Positions 48,061 through 59,201 of a DNA stretch of 64,000 bases are shown in pieces; within the stretch, counting starts at the first letter, position 1; the number at the start of each line of letters is the position of its first letter. The notes below the pieces were generated by a model. It made no database searches and had not been told where the DNA came from. It saw only the letters and a list, made by a program, of their open reading frames with translations. Made by a program: the position numbers and the translations under genes. This stretch comes from DATLLJ01 sp965229885 (GTDB taxonomy: Bacteria; Acidobacteriota; Vicinamibacteria; Vicinamibacterales; CAVVIG01), in assembly GCA_965229885.1 (NCBI GenBank), contig CBDDJX010000002.1, forward strand, positions 124,001 to 188,000, written 5' to 3'.

Positions 48061-49828
48061 ATGCCCGTCCGTATTGGCGAACTCCTCCTCAAGGAGAAAC
48101 GGATCACTGCTGAGCAGTTGCAGTAGGCCTTGAACCAGCAGAAGGCTGGAGGGGGAACGCTCGGCCATAACCTGGTCAAGATGGGCTTCGTGAAGGACGA
48201 GGAAATTACCGCCCTTCTCAGCAAGCAGTACGGCGTTCCCTCCATCAACCTCACGCAGTTCGGCATCGATACCCGGCGTCGTCAAGCTGATCTCACCAGA
48301 CACCGCGCACAAGTATCAAATTGTCCCCCTGAGCCGCTCGGGCGCCACGCTCACGATCGCGATGACGGATCCGACCAACGTCTTCGCGATGGACGACATC
48401 AAGTTCATGACCGGCTACAACGTGGAGCCGGTCGTGGCGTCGGAAACCGCCGTCATCGAAGCGATTGAGAAGTACTACCCGACGGGCGGCATGGGCGGCG
48501 CGTCGATGATGACGACGACCTTGACCGGCGGCAGCGCCCTTGAGATGGCCAGCAAGGGCCTCGAGGAGCTGCAGGCCTCGGTCGACACAGGTAGCGTCGA
48601 GGTCCTCGAGGAACTGGAGGAAATCAACGCCGAGGCGCTCGCCAGGCAGGGCGAGGATGCGCCGGTCGTCCGCCTCGTGAACGTCGTCCTGATGTCGGCG
48701 ATCCAGAAAGGTTCGAGCGACATTCACATCGAGCCGTATGAGAAAGAACTTCGCGTGCGGTACCGCATCGACGGGATCCTCTACTACATCATGAGCCCGC
48801 CGATGAAGTTCCGCGACGCGATCGTGTCGCGCATCAAGATTCTCGCGAAGCTCGACATCGCCGAGAAGCGGCTGCCGCAGGACGGCCGCATCAAGATTCG
48901 TTTCAACGAGAGCGGCACCGCAAAGGAGATCGACTTCCGTGTGTCGGTCCTGCCCACGCTCTTCGGCGAGAAGATCGTCATGCGGCTGCTCGACAAAGAC
49001 AAGCTGATGCTCGACATGACGAAGCTCGGGTTCGAACCCGAGTCGCTCACCAAGTTCGAGGCGGCCATCCTGCGTCCGTGGGGCATGGTCCTCGTGACCG
49101 GCCCGACCGGCAGCGGCAAGACGAACACGCTGTACTCGGCGATCTCGAAGGTCAACACGGTCGAAACCAACATCATGACCGCCGAGGATCCGGTCGAATT
49201 CAACCTCGTGGGCGTCAACCAGGTGCAGGTGAGGGAGAACATCGGGCTGAACTTCGCGGCCGCGCTCCGATCGTTTCTGCGGCAGGACCTGAACATCATC
49301 CTTGTCGGCGAAATCCGGGACTTCGAAACGGCGGAGATTGCCGTCAAGGCGGCGCTCACCGGCCACCTCGTGCTGTCGACGCTCCACACCAACGACGCGC
49401 CAAGCACGGTCAACCGCCTCATGGACATGGGCATCGAGCCGTTCCTGGTCGCGAGCTCTGTGCATCTGATTTGCGCTCAGCGTCTCGTGCGGAGGGTGTG
49501 CACGAACTGCAAGGAGCCGGCGCCGCTGCCGCCGCCGGCGTTGGCGTAGGCGGGGTTCTCGCAGGAGGACGCCGGCATCGTCCAGCCGGTCAAGGGCAAA
49601 GGCTGCGACCGATGCAATCAGACTGGCTACAAGGGCCGCGTCGGTCTGTACGAAGTGATGGAAATCGCGGAAGAGCTGCGCGAACTCATCCTCGTCGGCG
49701 CCTCCGGCCTCGAGCTCCGGCGCAAGGCGATCGACGAAGGGATGATCACGCTGCGGCAGAGCGGTCTCCGCAAAGTGAAGGACGGGATGACGACGGTCGA
49801 AGAAGTCGTCAGGGAAACAGTCAGATAG
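48061..49828 (+). pseudogene. pilB: Type IV pilus extension ATPase PilB, broken by two TAGs and one extra base
   Basis: With the lesions repaired this is a ~588-residue PilB. The N-terminal MshEN-like part begins MPVRIGELLLKEKRITAEQLQ and is cut by TAG at 48124. The text continues ALNQQKAGGGTLGHNLVKMG until an extra base near 48271, after which the frame moves (VVKLISPDTAHKYQIVPLSR). The ATPase core is intact: Walker A GPTGSGKTNTLYSAI, Walker B VGEIRDFETAE and the LSTLHTNDAPS box. A second TAG at 49547 splits the tetracysteine zinc domain (CTNCKEP before, CDRCNQTGYKGR after). The expected residue at the first TAG is Gln (CAG). Either recent decay or consensus errors explain this. Confidence 0.85.
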
Positions 49829-49835
49829 AGGTGAC

Positions 49836-50967
49836 ATGGCCACGCTGCCCGAATTGCTGAAGACGCTCGTCGAGAGGCAGGGTTCCGACCTGCACATCGC
49901 GACCGACACGCCGCCGCAGGTCCGCGTTCACGGCGAGCTGGCGCGACTGCAGATGCCCGCGCTGACGCCGGCTGAGACCAAATAGCTGGTGTACGGCGTG
50001 CTCACCGACAGTCAGAAGAAGCGTTTCGAGGAATCGAACGAGCTTGACTTCTCGTTCGGTCTCAAAGGCCTCGCCCGCTTCCGGTGCAACGTCTTCATGC
50101 AACGGGGCGCGGTCGGGGCGGTGTACCGGCTGATTCCCGAGACGGTTCCCGTGTTCGCCGATCTCGGTCTCCCGGCGGTGCTGGCCACGCTCGCCGACCG
50201 GCCGCGCGGCCTCGTCCTCGTCACCGGTCCGACCGGCAGCGGCAAGTCGACGACGCTGGCGGCGATGCTCAACAAGATCAACAGCGAGCGACACTCTCAC
50301 ATCCTGACGATCGAGGATCCGATCGAGTACATCAAGCCCGCACAAGAACTGCCTGGTCAACCAGCGGGAAGTGCACAGCGACACCACCAGCTTTTCGAAC
50401 GCGCTCCGCGCCGCCCTGCGCGAGGATCCCGACATCGTGCTGATCGGCGAGATGCGCGATCTCGAGACGGTGGAGTCGGCGCTGAAGATCGCGGAGACCG
50501 GACACTTGACGTTTGGGACGCTGCACACGAACTCGGCGGCGCAGACGATTAACCGCATCATCGACATTTTTCCGGCGGGCCAGCAGGCGCAGATCCGGAC
50601 CCAGCTGTCGCTCGTGCTGGAAGGGATCGTCTGCCAGGCGCTGCTGCCGCGCGCCGACGGCAAGGGCCGCATCGTCTCGCTGGAGATCATGGTGCCCAAT
50701 TCCGCGATCCGGAACCTGATTCGCGACGACAAGGTTCACCAGATCTACGGCGCGATGCAGGCGGGTCAGGAAAAGCTCGGGATGCAGACCGCGAATCAAT
50801 CGTTGGCGAGCTTGTACATGAAGAGGCTGATCACGCTCGAGACGGCGATGATGACCTCATCGAACAAGGACGAGCTGCAGGACATGATCAATCGCGGCGT
50901 CGGCGTGGTTGCCGGCGCAGGATTGGGAAGAACGCCAGGCCCGCGGCCTGGAGTGTCGGGCAGATAA
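49836..50967 (+). pseudogene. pilT: Type IV pilus retraction ATPase PilT, broken by TAG and one extra base
   Basis: If repaired, 376 residues, the normal PilT length. MATLPELLKTLVERQGSDLH leads to LTPAETK, then TAG at 49983, where relatives have Gln (TKQL). The text resumes LVYGVLTDSQKKRFEE. Walker A is GPTGSGKSTTLAAM. An extra base at about 50337-50340 shifts the frame from EYIKP into HKNCLVNQREVHSDTTSF. Walker B (IGEMRDLETVESAL) and the HTNSAAQTINRIIDIF box follow intact. PilT powers pilus retraction and twitching. It lies 7 nt after pilB. Confidence 0.88.
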
Positions 50968-50968
50968 A

Positions 50969-51016
50969 CGGCTCAAGGCTCATGGCCTATGGCTTAAGCC
51001 GTAAGCCCTAAGCCAG
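50969..51016 (+). repeat. Inverted heptamer array A6 (pilT-pilC spacer)
   Basis: GGCTCAA, GGCTCAT, GGCCTAT and GGCTTAA units followed by GCCGTAA, GCCCTAA and GCC. It nearly fills the 59-nt gap and has the same design as the arrays in the ribosomal operon. Confidence 0.65.
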
Positions 51017-51026
51017 AGGGACACAG

Positions 51027-52251
51027 ATGGCGACATTCGCATACTCCGGACGCACCCGTGCAGGCGAGAACGTCACCGGCGAGCGCAGCGCGGATACGAT
51101 GGACGCCGCCGTGGCCGCGCTCAGGCGCGAGCAGATCATGGTGACGCGGATCGCGGCTTCCAAGGCGAAAGCGGCCGCGGCCGCAAAGAAGACCGGGGCG
51201 GGGAAGTTCGGCAAGAAGGTCACCGCGAAGAACCTGGCCGTCTTCACCCGTCAGTTCTCCGTCATGCATCGACGCGGGCCTTCCGCTCGTCCAGCGCCTG
51301 GACATTCTGGGCAACCAGGAAGAAGACAAGAACTTCGCGGCCGTCATTCTGCAGACGCGCACCGACGTCGAGTCTGGCGCGTCGCTCGCCGATGCGATGC
51401 GCAAGCATCCGAAAACGTTCGATCCGCTGTTCACGAACATGGTGGCCGCAGGCGAGGCGGGCGGCATCCTCGACACGATTCTCAAGCGGCTCGCGACCTA
51501 CATCGAAAAGGCCGTGAAGCTGCAGGGCCAGGTGAAGTCGGCGATGATTTGTCCGGTGGCCGTCGTCGTGATCGCGGGCGCCGTCGTCGGCATTATTCTG
51601 TAGAAGGTCATTCCGACCTTCGCAGTCTTGTTCTCGGGACTCGGCGCGCAGCTGCCGATGCCGACGCGCGTCGTCATCGCCCTGAGCAACAACCTGGTCC
51701 GCTTCTTCCCCTTCATGTTTGCCGGCGCCTTCGCGATCGGCTACGCCTTCAAGGCGTACTACGCGACGGACCAGGGACGGCGGGTCGTCGACGCGACGAT
51801 GCTCAAGGCACCGGTCATCGGCAACATCCTCCGGAAGATCGCGGTGGCGCGGTTCTGCCGGACGCTCTCCACGCTCATCTCGTCGGGCGTCCCCATCCTG
51901 GACGGCCTGGACATTACCGCCAAGACCGCGGGGAACGCGATCGTCGAGGACGCCATCATGGTGACGCGCAAGAGCATCGAACGCGGCGAGACAATCGCGG
52001 CGCCACTCAAGGAGACGAGGGTCTTTCCCCCCATGGTGACGCAGATGATTGGCGTCGGCGAGGCGACGGGCACCCTGGATACCATGCTCGCCAAGATCGC
52101 GGACTTCTACGAGGAGGAGGTCGATACCGCGGTCGCCGGGCTGCTGACCTTGCTCGAACCGATCATGATCGCCCTGCTCGGCACCGTGGTCGGCGGCATC
52201 GTCATCGCGATGTACATGCCGATCTTCGACCTGATCAGCAAGCTGACGTAG
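51027..52251 (+). pseudogene. pilC: Type IV pilus platform protein PilC, broken by one extra base and TAG
   Basis: If repaired, 407 residues. The start is MATFAYSGRTRAGENVTGER. At FTRQFSVM an extra C (51267) shifts the frame; the correct continuation is IDAGLPLVQRLDILGNQEED. TAG at 51601 follows VVVIAGAVVGIIL; the frame goes on KVIPTFAVLFSGLGAQLPMP, where relatives usually have Trp (TGG) or another hydrophobic residue. The second T2SSF domain and last helices (LLTLLEPIMIALLGTVVGGI) are intact. PilC is the inner-membrane platform on which PilB and PilT act. Confidence 0.85.
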
Positions 52252-52333
52252 TGGATCGGGGCTTCGCCGCAAGGTCGCCTGGCTCATCATCGTTCGTGCC
52301 GTCATCAGCACGATCCTGCTGGGCTCGGCGACC

Positions 52334-53901
52334 TTGGCGCGCGTCAGGGCGCCAGGCTCGTTCGGCGTCGGTCCGTTCTTTTTCCTGATCGGCCTCACGT
52401 ACGCGCTGACGATCACGTGGGCGCTGTTGCTGCGGTTCGTCGAGCGCCACCGCTGGCTGCTCGATCTGCAGCTGGCCGGCGCCGCGCTGATCGTTTCGGC
52501 GTCCATCTACGTCACCGGCGGCGTCACCAGCTACTTCTCGTCCTTGTACGTGCTGCCGATCGTCGCCACCAGCACGATTCAGTTCCGGCGCGGCGGGCTG
52601 TGGATTGCCACGCTGAGCGCCGTCCTCTACGTCGGTCTCGTGGTGGCGCAGTACCTGACGGCATCGGGGTTCCTGAGTTATCCGTTGCTGGCGAACGAGT
52701 CGATCATCCTGCCGGCTCGCCCGTTTGCGCAGTACACCGTTGCGCTCAACGTGTTCGGTTTCTTCGCGGTGGCGTTCCTCAGCGGATCGCTCGCCAACAG
52801 TCTCCGGTCCGCGGGCGCGCAGCTCGAACAGGCCTCGAGCGACATCGCGGACCTGCAGGCGCTGAACCAGCACGTGATCGACAGCCTGCCAAGCGGCCTG
52901 GCGACCACCGATACCCACCAGCGCATTCTGACGTTCAATCACGCCGCGGAAACAATCACCGGCGTGTCGTTCCAGGCCGCAGTAGGCCGGCCGATCAGCG
53001 ACGTGCTGCAGCTGCCGCCTGAGCTCCTGTCGGCATCGAACGGCGACCTGGAGGTGGTGCCGAGCCGCGCTGAAATTCGCTATCGCGGCGCGGACGGACG
53101 CGCCGACCTCGAAATCGGTCTGGCGGCGATGCACCTGGAGACGCCAGGCGGACGTGTCGGCCTGCTCGTGACGTTCCAGGACGTGACCAACATCAAGAAG
53201 CTCCGACGCGACGCCGCGATTCAGTCGCGCCTGGCGGCGGTCGGCGAAATGGCAGCCGGGATCGCGCACGAGATCCGGAATCCGCTGGCGTCGATGTCCG
53301 GCTCCATTCAGATCCTCCGTCAGGAGCTGCCGCTCAGCGCCGAGCAGGAGCAGCTCATGGACATCGTGCTGCGCGAGTCGGAGCGCCTCAACACGACGAT
53401 CCGCTCGTTTCTCGCGTACGCGCGCCCGCAGCACTTCCGGATCGCGCGGTTCGACGTGCGCCGCGCCCTGAACGACGCCGCGCTGCTGCTGCGCAACAGC
53501 GCGGAAGTATGCGGGGCGCACCAGGTCGAGGTCGATGTGCCCTCCGAGGAGCTGTGGTACGAAGCCGACGAGGGGCAGATCAAGCAGATCGTGTGGAACC
53601 TCGCCACCAACGGGCTGCGGGCGATGCCGCAGGGCGGCCGCCTCCGCCTCGGTGGCGCCCTCGACCCGTCGAGCGACGGCGTCGTGCTGACCATCAGGGA
53701 CGAGGGCATCGGCATTCCAACCGAGGAGCTCGACAGCCTCTTTCAGCCATTCCACGGCCGCTTCGCCAAAGGCAGCGGCCTCGGACTGGCCATCGTGCAC
53801 CGCATCGTGAGCGACTACAACGGCGAGATTCAGGTCAGCTCGCAGGCCGGGCAGGGCACCGTCGTGTCCGTGCGTCTGCCGGCCCGTGCGGCGGTGGCCC
53901 A

Positions 53902-53905
<4 letters not shown>
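52334..53905 (+). CDS. pilS: Type IV pilus sensor histidine kinase PilS (5' end frameshifted)
   Basis: 523 residues from TTG 52334: membrane helices, a PAS domain (~residues 175-290), HisKA with the phospho-His in MAAGIAHEIRNPLASM, and an HATPase with NLATNGLRAMP, DEGIGIP and GSGLGLAIVHRI. The same frame is readable back to 52262 (LRRKVAWLIIVRAVISTILL) but has no start codon there. The GTG at 52251 (VDRG) is one base out of register, so a base was probably lost near 52258-52262. It senses pilin levels in relatives and phosphorylates PilR. Confidence 0.82.
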
Positions 53906-55317
<1,412 letters not shown>

Positions 55318-55338
55318 CATTCTTTCGTCGGCCGTGCC

Positions 55339-55409
55339 TGACAGCAACTGTCACTATCGCCTTCTTTCCCGTGTCCCGTTGCTGACCACGCCACGGAAGT
55401 CGTTCTGTC
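55339..55409 (+). promoter_or_regulatory. Candidate PilR-binding region upstream of pilA
   Basis: A perfect palindrome TGACAG-caa-CTGTCA (55339-55353) is followed by two more (C/G)TGTC motifs, GTGTC at 55371 and CTGTC at 55405. In Pseudomonas, PilR binds a cluster of (C/G)TGTC repeats upstream of the pilA -24 element; the spacing here (40-110 nt upstream) fits an enhancer. Confidence 0.5.
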
Positions 55410-55446
55410 ATAGTGGCTTACAGACACTACTAACCGGTGGATGTTC

Positions 55447-55462
55447 TGGCACCCCGGTTGCT
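55447..55462 (+). promoter_or_regulatory. Sigma54 promoter of pilA
   Basis: TGGCAC-N5-TTGCT gives GG and GC exactly 10 nt apart, a near-perfect -24/-12 element. It lies 90 nt before the pilA ATG and directly downstream of pilR, an intact sigma54 activator gene. Confidence 0.85.
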
Positions 55463-55552
55463 GATTCACGGACTACGAACGCCAGTTAGCCCAAGTCTGA
55501 TGACTGGCGAACCCGTTCGGTTTTCGCTGAGCTTTCATAAGGAGACAGGAAG

Positions 55553-56092
55553 ATGAAGATGCGTAACTCCAAAGGTTTCACCCTGATCGAGCTACTGATC
55601 GTTGTGGCGATCATCAGCATCATCGCCGCGATCGCGATTCCCAATCTGCTCCGGGTCCGCATGACGGCCAACGAGGCGTCGGCCATCGGGTCGCTGCGCG
55701 CCATCAACAGCGGTCAGGCCGCCTATTCATCGAGCTGCGCGCCCGGTGGGTACGCGACGACGCTGGCCGATCTGTTTCTGTCGCCGGTCGGTGGCACGGG
55801 CTTTATCAGTCCCGACCTCTCCGTGAACGGCGTGGTCAAGAGCGGTTATACCGTCTCACTGGCGGCGGGTCTTGGCTCCGCCATCATCACCCTGGCGGCG
55901 GCCACGTGCAACGGGTCCGGGGCGGATGCGATGAGCACGTTCTACAGCACGGCTTCGCCTGTGACTATGAACGGCACGGGCACCCGCTGGTTTGCCAGCG
56001 ACACGCGCGGCACCATCTTCCAGGACACGGCGCTTGCCAGCACGCTGGTCGATCCGCTGGTCACGGCCGGCACTGTGAGCCCGGTTCAGTAG
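55553..56092 (+). CDS. pilA: Type IV major pilin PilA
   Basis: 179 residues. Class III prepilin signal MKMRNSKG is cut before F9 (FTLIELLIVVAIISIIAAIA), with the conserved Glu at mature position 5. The globular part has two cysteines (SSCAPGG and ATCNGSG) that could close a D-loop. AAGGAGACAGG precedes the ATG. It is intact and the reading frame shows no lesion, unlike the pilus motor genes. Confidence 0.93.
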   Translation: MKMRNSKGFTLIELLIVVAIISIIAAIAIPNLLRVRMTANEASAIGSLRAINSGQAAYSSSCAPGGYATTLADLFLSPVGGTGFISPDLSVNGVVKSGYTVSLAAGLGSAIITLAAATCNGSGADAMSTFYSTASPVTMNGTGTRWFASDTRGTIFQDTALASTLVDPLVTAGTVSPVQ

Positions 56093-56160
56093 GCTTCGCT
56101 TCTGGGCTTCGGGCTTCGGGCTTTGGCTTCGGCCAGAGCCAAGAGCCTGAAGCCCATAGT
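56093..56160 (+). repeat. Inverted heptamer array A7 (after pilA)
   Basis: GGCTTCG, CTTCTGG, GCTTCGG and GCTTTGG units followed by CCAGAGCC, AAGAGCCT and GAAGCCC. The sequence then reads CGTTTTCG, so it may also slow or stop transcription after pilA. Confidence 0.6.
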
Positions 56161-56214
56161 CGTTTTCGACCGCTTGACGTCGTCCCCCACCTCGGCTACA
56201 ACTCGTACATCCCC

Positions 56215-57408
56215 ATGACCAAACGCACGGCCCTTCTTGCCCTCCTGTTTGCGCTGGTTGGCCTCGGCGCCTCGGTGACTGCCGCCTCCGTGCACTACCA
56301 CCTTCTGAACGATCCCCATTACACGAGCTTCTGTGACATCACCGGCACCGTGAGCTGTACGCTGGTGTATCAGAGCCGCTTCGGTACGCTCTGGGGCATT
56401 CCGGTCTCCATCTTCGGCGGGATCTGGTTTGTCTGCGCGGCGCTGCTGTCTGTCGGCGGCCTGGTGGCGCGGCCCGACGTCCGCGAGGCGATCCCCGGCT
56501 ATCTGTTCGCGCTTTCCGCGCCCGCTCTGGCGGCGGCTCTGTACCTGCTCTACGCGTCGGTCTTCGTCCTGCAATCGTACTGCCCGATGTGCCTGCTCAC
56601 GGATGCCGCCATCGTCGGACTCTTCATCGTCTCCGGGATGTCAGGCGCAGCCACGTCCGTACCGATGACGACGTTGCCCAGCCGCCTCGCGCGCGACCTT
56701 CGCGCGCTCGCCGGTAGCCGGCTGGCGCTTGCCGTCACCGTGCTGTTTGTTGCGGGCGCCGCCTCCGCGCTGGCGTTCTTCCCGCGCGAAGGCGATCCCG
56801 GCGCGGCACCGGCGACGCCCACGGCCGACGAGCGCAACGAGCTCGAACAGTTCATGTCGCAGGCGGCGCGGATTCCGCTCGTCATCCCTCGCGACGGCGC
56901 GAAGGTGTTGATCGTGAAGTTCAACGACTTCCAGTGTCCGGCATGCGGCAAGTCGTACCTTTCGTATAAACCGATCCTCGCCAAGTACGAGTCACAGTAT
57001 CCAGGCGCCGTGCGAATGGTCCTGAAAGACTACCCGCTCAACGCGAACTGCAACCCGGGCGCCTCCATGGTGCATGGGGGCGCGTGTCACGCCGCGGCCG
57101 CGGCGCGGCTCGCGCGCGAGCACAATCGCGGCGAGGCCATGGAAGAGTGGCTCTACACGCACCAGTCCGAGTTGACGCCCGATACCGTCAAGAAAGCGGC
57201 TCTCGAGGTTGGACAGGTCGCCGATTTCGACGCGAAGTATGCCGCGACGATCGAGCTCGTCAAGGCGGACGTCGCGCTCGGCATGCAGCTCGGGCTCAAC
57301 TCGACTCCGACGTTCTTCATCAACGGGGTCAAGATCGAAGGGATGTGGGCGACCGAGTACTTCGATCAGGCGATCGCGTACGAGCTGCAGCACCCGCTTG
57401 CCCAATAG
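56215..57408 (+). CDS. Vitamin K epoxide reductase-DsbA-like thioredoxin fusion
   Basis: 397 residues. The VKOR part (about 1-155) has four to five helices, the outer cysteine pair CDITGTVSC and the active-site CPMC. A further helix (VTVLFVAGAASALAFF) anchors a periplasmic DsbA-type domain with active-site CPAC (FQCPACGKSY), two more Cys (LNANCNPG and GGACHAA) and the cis-Pro loop NSTPTFFING. Quinone-linked VKOR would reoxidise the thioredoxin domain, giving a one-protein disulfide-forming system, fitting a cysteine-containing pilin upstream. Confidence 0.9.
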   Translation: MTKRTALLALLFALVGLGASVTAASVHYHLLNDPHYTSFCDITGTVSCTLVYQSRFGTLWGIPVSIFGGIWFVCAALLSVGGLVARPDVREAIPGYLFALSAPALAAALYLLYASVFVLQSYCPMCLLTDAAIVGLFIVSGMSGAATSVPMTTLPSRLARDLRALAGSRLALAVTVLFVAGAASALAFFPREGDPGAAPATPTADERNELEQFMSQAARIPLVIPRDGAKVLIVKFNDFQCPACGKSYLSYKPILAKYESQYPGAVRMVLKDYPLNANCNPGASMVHGGACHAAAAARLAREHNRGEAMEEWLYTHQSELTPDTVKKAALEVGQVADFDAKYAATIELVKADVALGMQLGLNSTPTFFINGVKIEGMWATEYFDQAIAYELQHPLAQ

Positions 57409-57411
57409 CTT

Positions 57412-58398
57412 GTGAGCGCTCCAGCTCTCGCCACCTTCGATCTCACCAAGGACTACAGCGTCGGTTTCTGGCGCAAGCGCCCGTATCGGGCGCTCGATCG
57501 CCTGACGCTGGAGGTCCACCAGGGCGAAGTGTTCGGATTTCTCGGACCGAATGGCGCGGGAAAGACGACGATGCTGAAGCTGCTGATGCAGCTGGTCTTT
57601 CCGACCTCCGGCCGCGCCGAGATTCTGGGGCGGCCGCCGGGCGATCTGGCGGTCAAGCGGCGCATCGGCTATCTCCCGGAAAACCCGTACTTCTACGACT
57701 ATCTGACCGCGGAAGAGCTCCTGGTGTATTTCGGCGCGCTCTTCGGGTACGACGCGGCTGAACGCCGCAGGCGCGCCGGCCGCTTGCTCGACCAGGTCGG
57801 GATTGCGGGCGAGCGGCGGCTGCAGCTCCGCAAGTTTTCGAAAGGCATGCTGCAGCGGGTCGGCATCGCCCAGGCGCTCGTCAACGATCCCGATGTCGTG
57901 ATTTTTGATGAGCCGATGTCCGGGATCGATCCGCTCGGCCGGCGTGACCTCCGCGCGCTGATCCTGGGCCTGCGGGACCGTGGCTGCACCGTCTTCTTCA
58001 GCTCGCACGTGCTGAGCGACGCCGAGGCCTTGTGCAGCCGCGTCGCCATTCTGGTGCGCGGCCGGCTCGTGGCGAGCGGCGGACTCCATGAGATGCTGGC
58101 GTTCGAGGCGAGCGGCTGGGAACTGGTCGTCGCCGGCATGGCGGGAGGAGCACCGTCGGTCGGCGCGAGCATCCGTCGAGTGGCGCCGATCGGCGAGGGG
58201 CGTTACGCACTCGAACTGCGGCTCGATCCGCCTCCAGAACGGCTCATGGCCCAGCTCGCCGCATCCGGAGCGAAAGTCGTCTCGCTCAATCCCATCCGTC
58301 CGACGCTCGAGGACCTGTTCGTCGAACAGGTGACGTCGCCCTCCGCGCAAGCGACCCGCCGAGGCCTCGAGGACGACCACGTGGAGGGGCGCCGATGA
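57412..58398 (+). CDS. ABC transporter ATP-binding protein
   Basis: 328 residues: Walker A GPNGAGKTTM, signature FSKGMLQRVG (an SKG variant of LSGGQ), Walker B VVIFDEPMSG and the H-loop SSHVLSD. The C-terminal ~100 residues resemble the regulatory tail of ABC-2 exporters. GTG start 4 nt after the VKOR-DsbA gene; overlaps the permease ATG. Confidence 0.92.
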   Translation: MSAPALATFDLTKDYSVGFWRKRPYRALDRLTLEVHQGEVFGFLGPNGAGKTTMLKLLMQLVFPTSGRAEILGRPPGDLAVKRRIGYLPENPYFYDYLTAEELLVYFGALFGYDAAERRRRAGRLLDQVGIAGERRLQLRKFSKGMLQRVGIAQALVNDPDVVIFDEPMSGIDPLGRRDLRALILGLRDRGCTVFFSSHVLSDAEALCSRVAILVRGRLVASGGLHEMLAFEASGWELVVAGMAGGAPSVGASIRRVAPIGEGRYALELRLDPPPERLMAQLAASGAKVVSLNPIRPTLEDLFVEQVTSPSAQATRRGLEDDHVEGRR

Positions 58399-59201
58399 AA
58401 GCCGCCGCCGCCATCAGTATCAACGTGTTCCGCGAATCGGTTCGCGACAAGGTGCTCTACAACCTCGTGCTGTTCGCCGTCCTGATGATGGGCGCGTCGT
58501 ACCTCCTCGGCCAGCTCACGGCCGGACAGGACGTGAAGATCATCAAAGACCTCGGGCTTTCGGCCATGTCGCTGTTCGGTCTGTTCATCGCGGTCTTCAT
58601 CGGGATCGGCCTGGTCTCGAAGGAGGTCGAGCGCCGCAGCGTGTACAGCCTCCTCCCCAAACCGATTCATCGCTATCAACTGGTTCTCGGCAAGTTTGCG
58701 GGCCTCGCGCTCACGCTGGCTTTCAACATCACCAGCATGACGCTCGCGTTCTACGCCGTGCTGGCGTACACGGCGTGGGGGATCGATCCGGTGGTCGAGC
58801 GTGCGTGGGATGCGCCGGCGCTCGACCCTGCGCTGCTCAAAGCCATCGGCCTCATCCTGATCGAGCTGCTGCTCGTCACCGCGATCGCGCTCTTTTTCTC
58901 AACCTTCTCGACGCCCATCCTGTCGGCGGCCCTGGTCTTCGGGCTGTTCATCGTGGGCCATTTCAGCACCGACCTCAGAAATTTCGACCAAGTCGTCGAT
59001 TCACCCGCGGCGGTGGGGCTGGCGCGAGCGTTGTACTGGGTGCTGCCGAACCTGGCCCAGTTCGACGTGAAATCGCAGGTCGTTCACGGACAACCGGTCT
59101 CGGCCGGTTACGTGGCGCTGGCCGCCGGCTACGGCGCCCTGTACACCGCCATGTTGTTGACGATGGCGGTCTTTGTGTTTTCGCGGCGAGACTTCAAGTA
59201 G
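58395..59201 (+). CDS. ABC-2 type transporter permease
   Basis: 268 residues with six hydrophobic helices (YNLVLFAVLMMGASYLL, LFGLFIAVFIGIGLVSKEVE and others). SKEVERRSVYSLLPKPIHRYQLVLGK is the ABC2_membrane signature, given here in two overlapping stretches. It pairs with the preceding ATPase; substrate unknown. Confidence 0.85.
   Translation: MKAAAAISINVFRESVRDKVLYNLVLFAVLMMGASYLLGQLTAGQDVKIIKDLGLSAMSLFGLFIAVFIGIGLVSKEVERRSVYSLLPKPIHRYQLVLGKFAGLALTLAFNITSMTLAFYAVLAYTAWGIDPVVERAWDAPALDPALLKAIGLILIELLLVTAIALFFSTFSTPILSAALVFGLFIVGHFSTDLRNFDQVVDSPAAVGLARALYWVLPNLAQFDVKSQVVHGQPVSAGYVALAAGYGALYTAMLLTMAVFVFSRRDFK

Noticed and set aside
48293..49909. 538-codon minus-strand open frame opposite pilB
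   Set aside because: It mirrors the pilB ATPase region, shows no motif, and its composition is that of an antisense shadow. Its length only reflects high GC.
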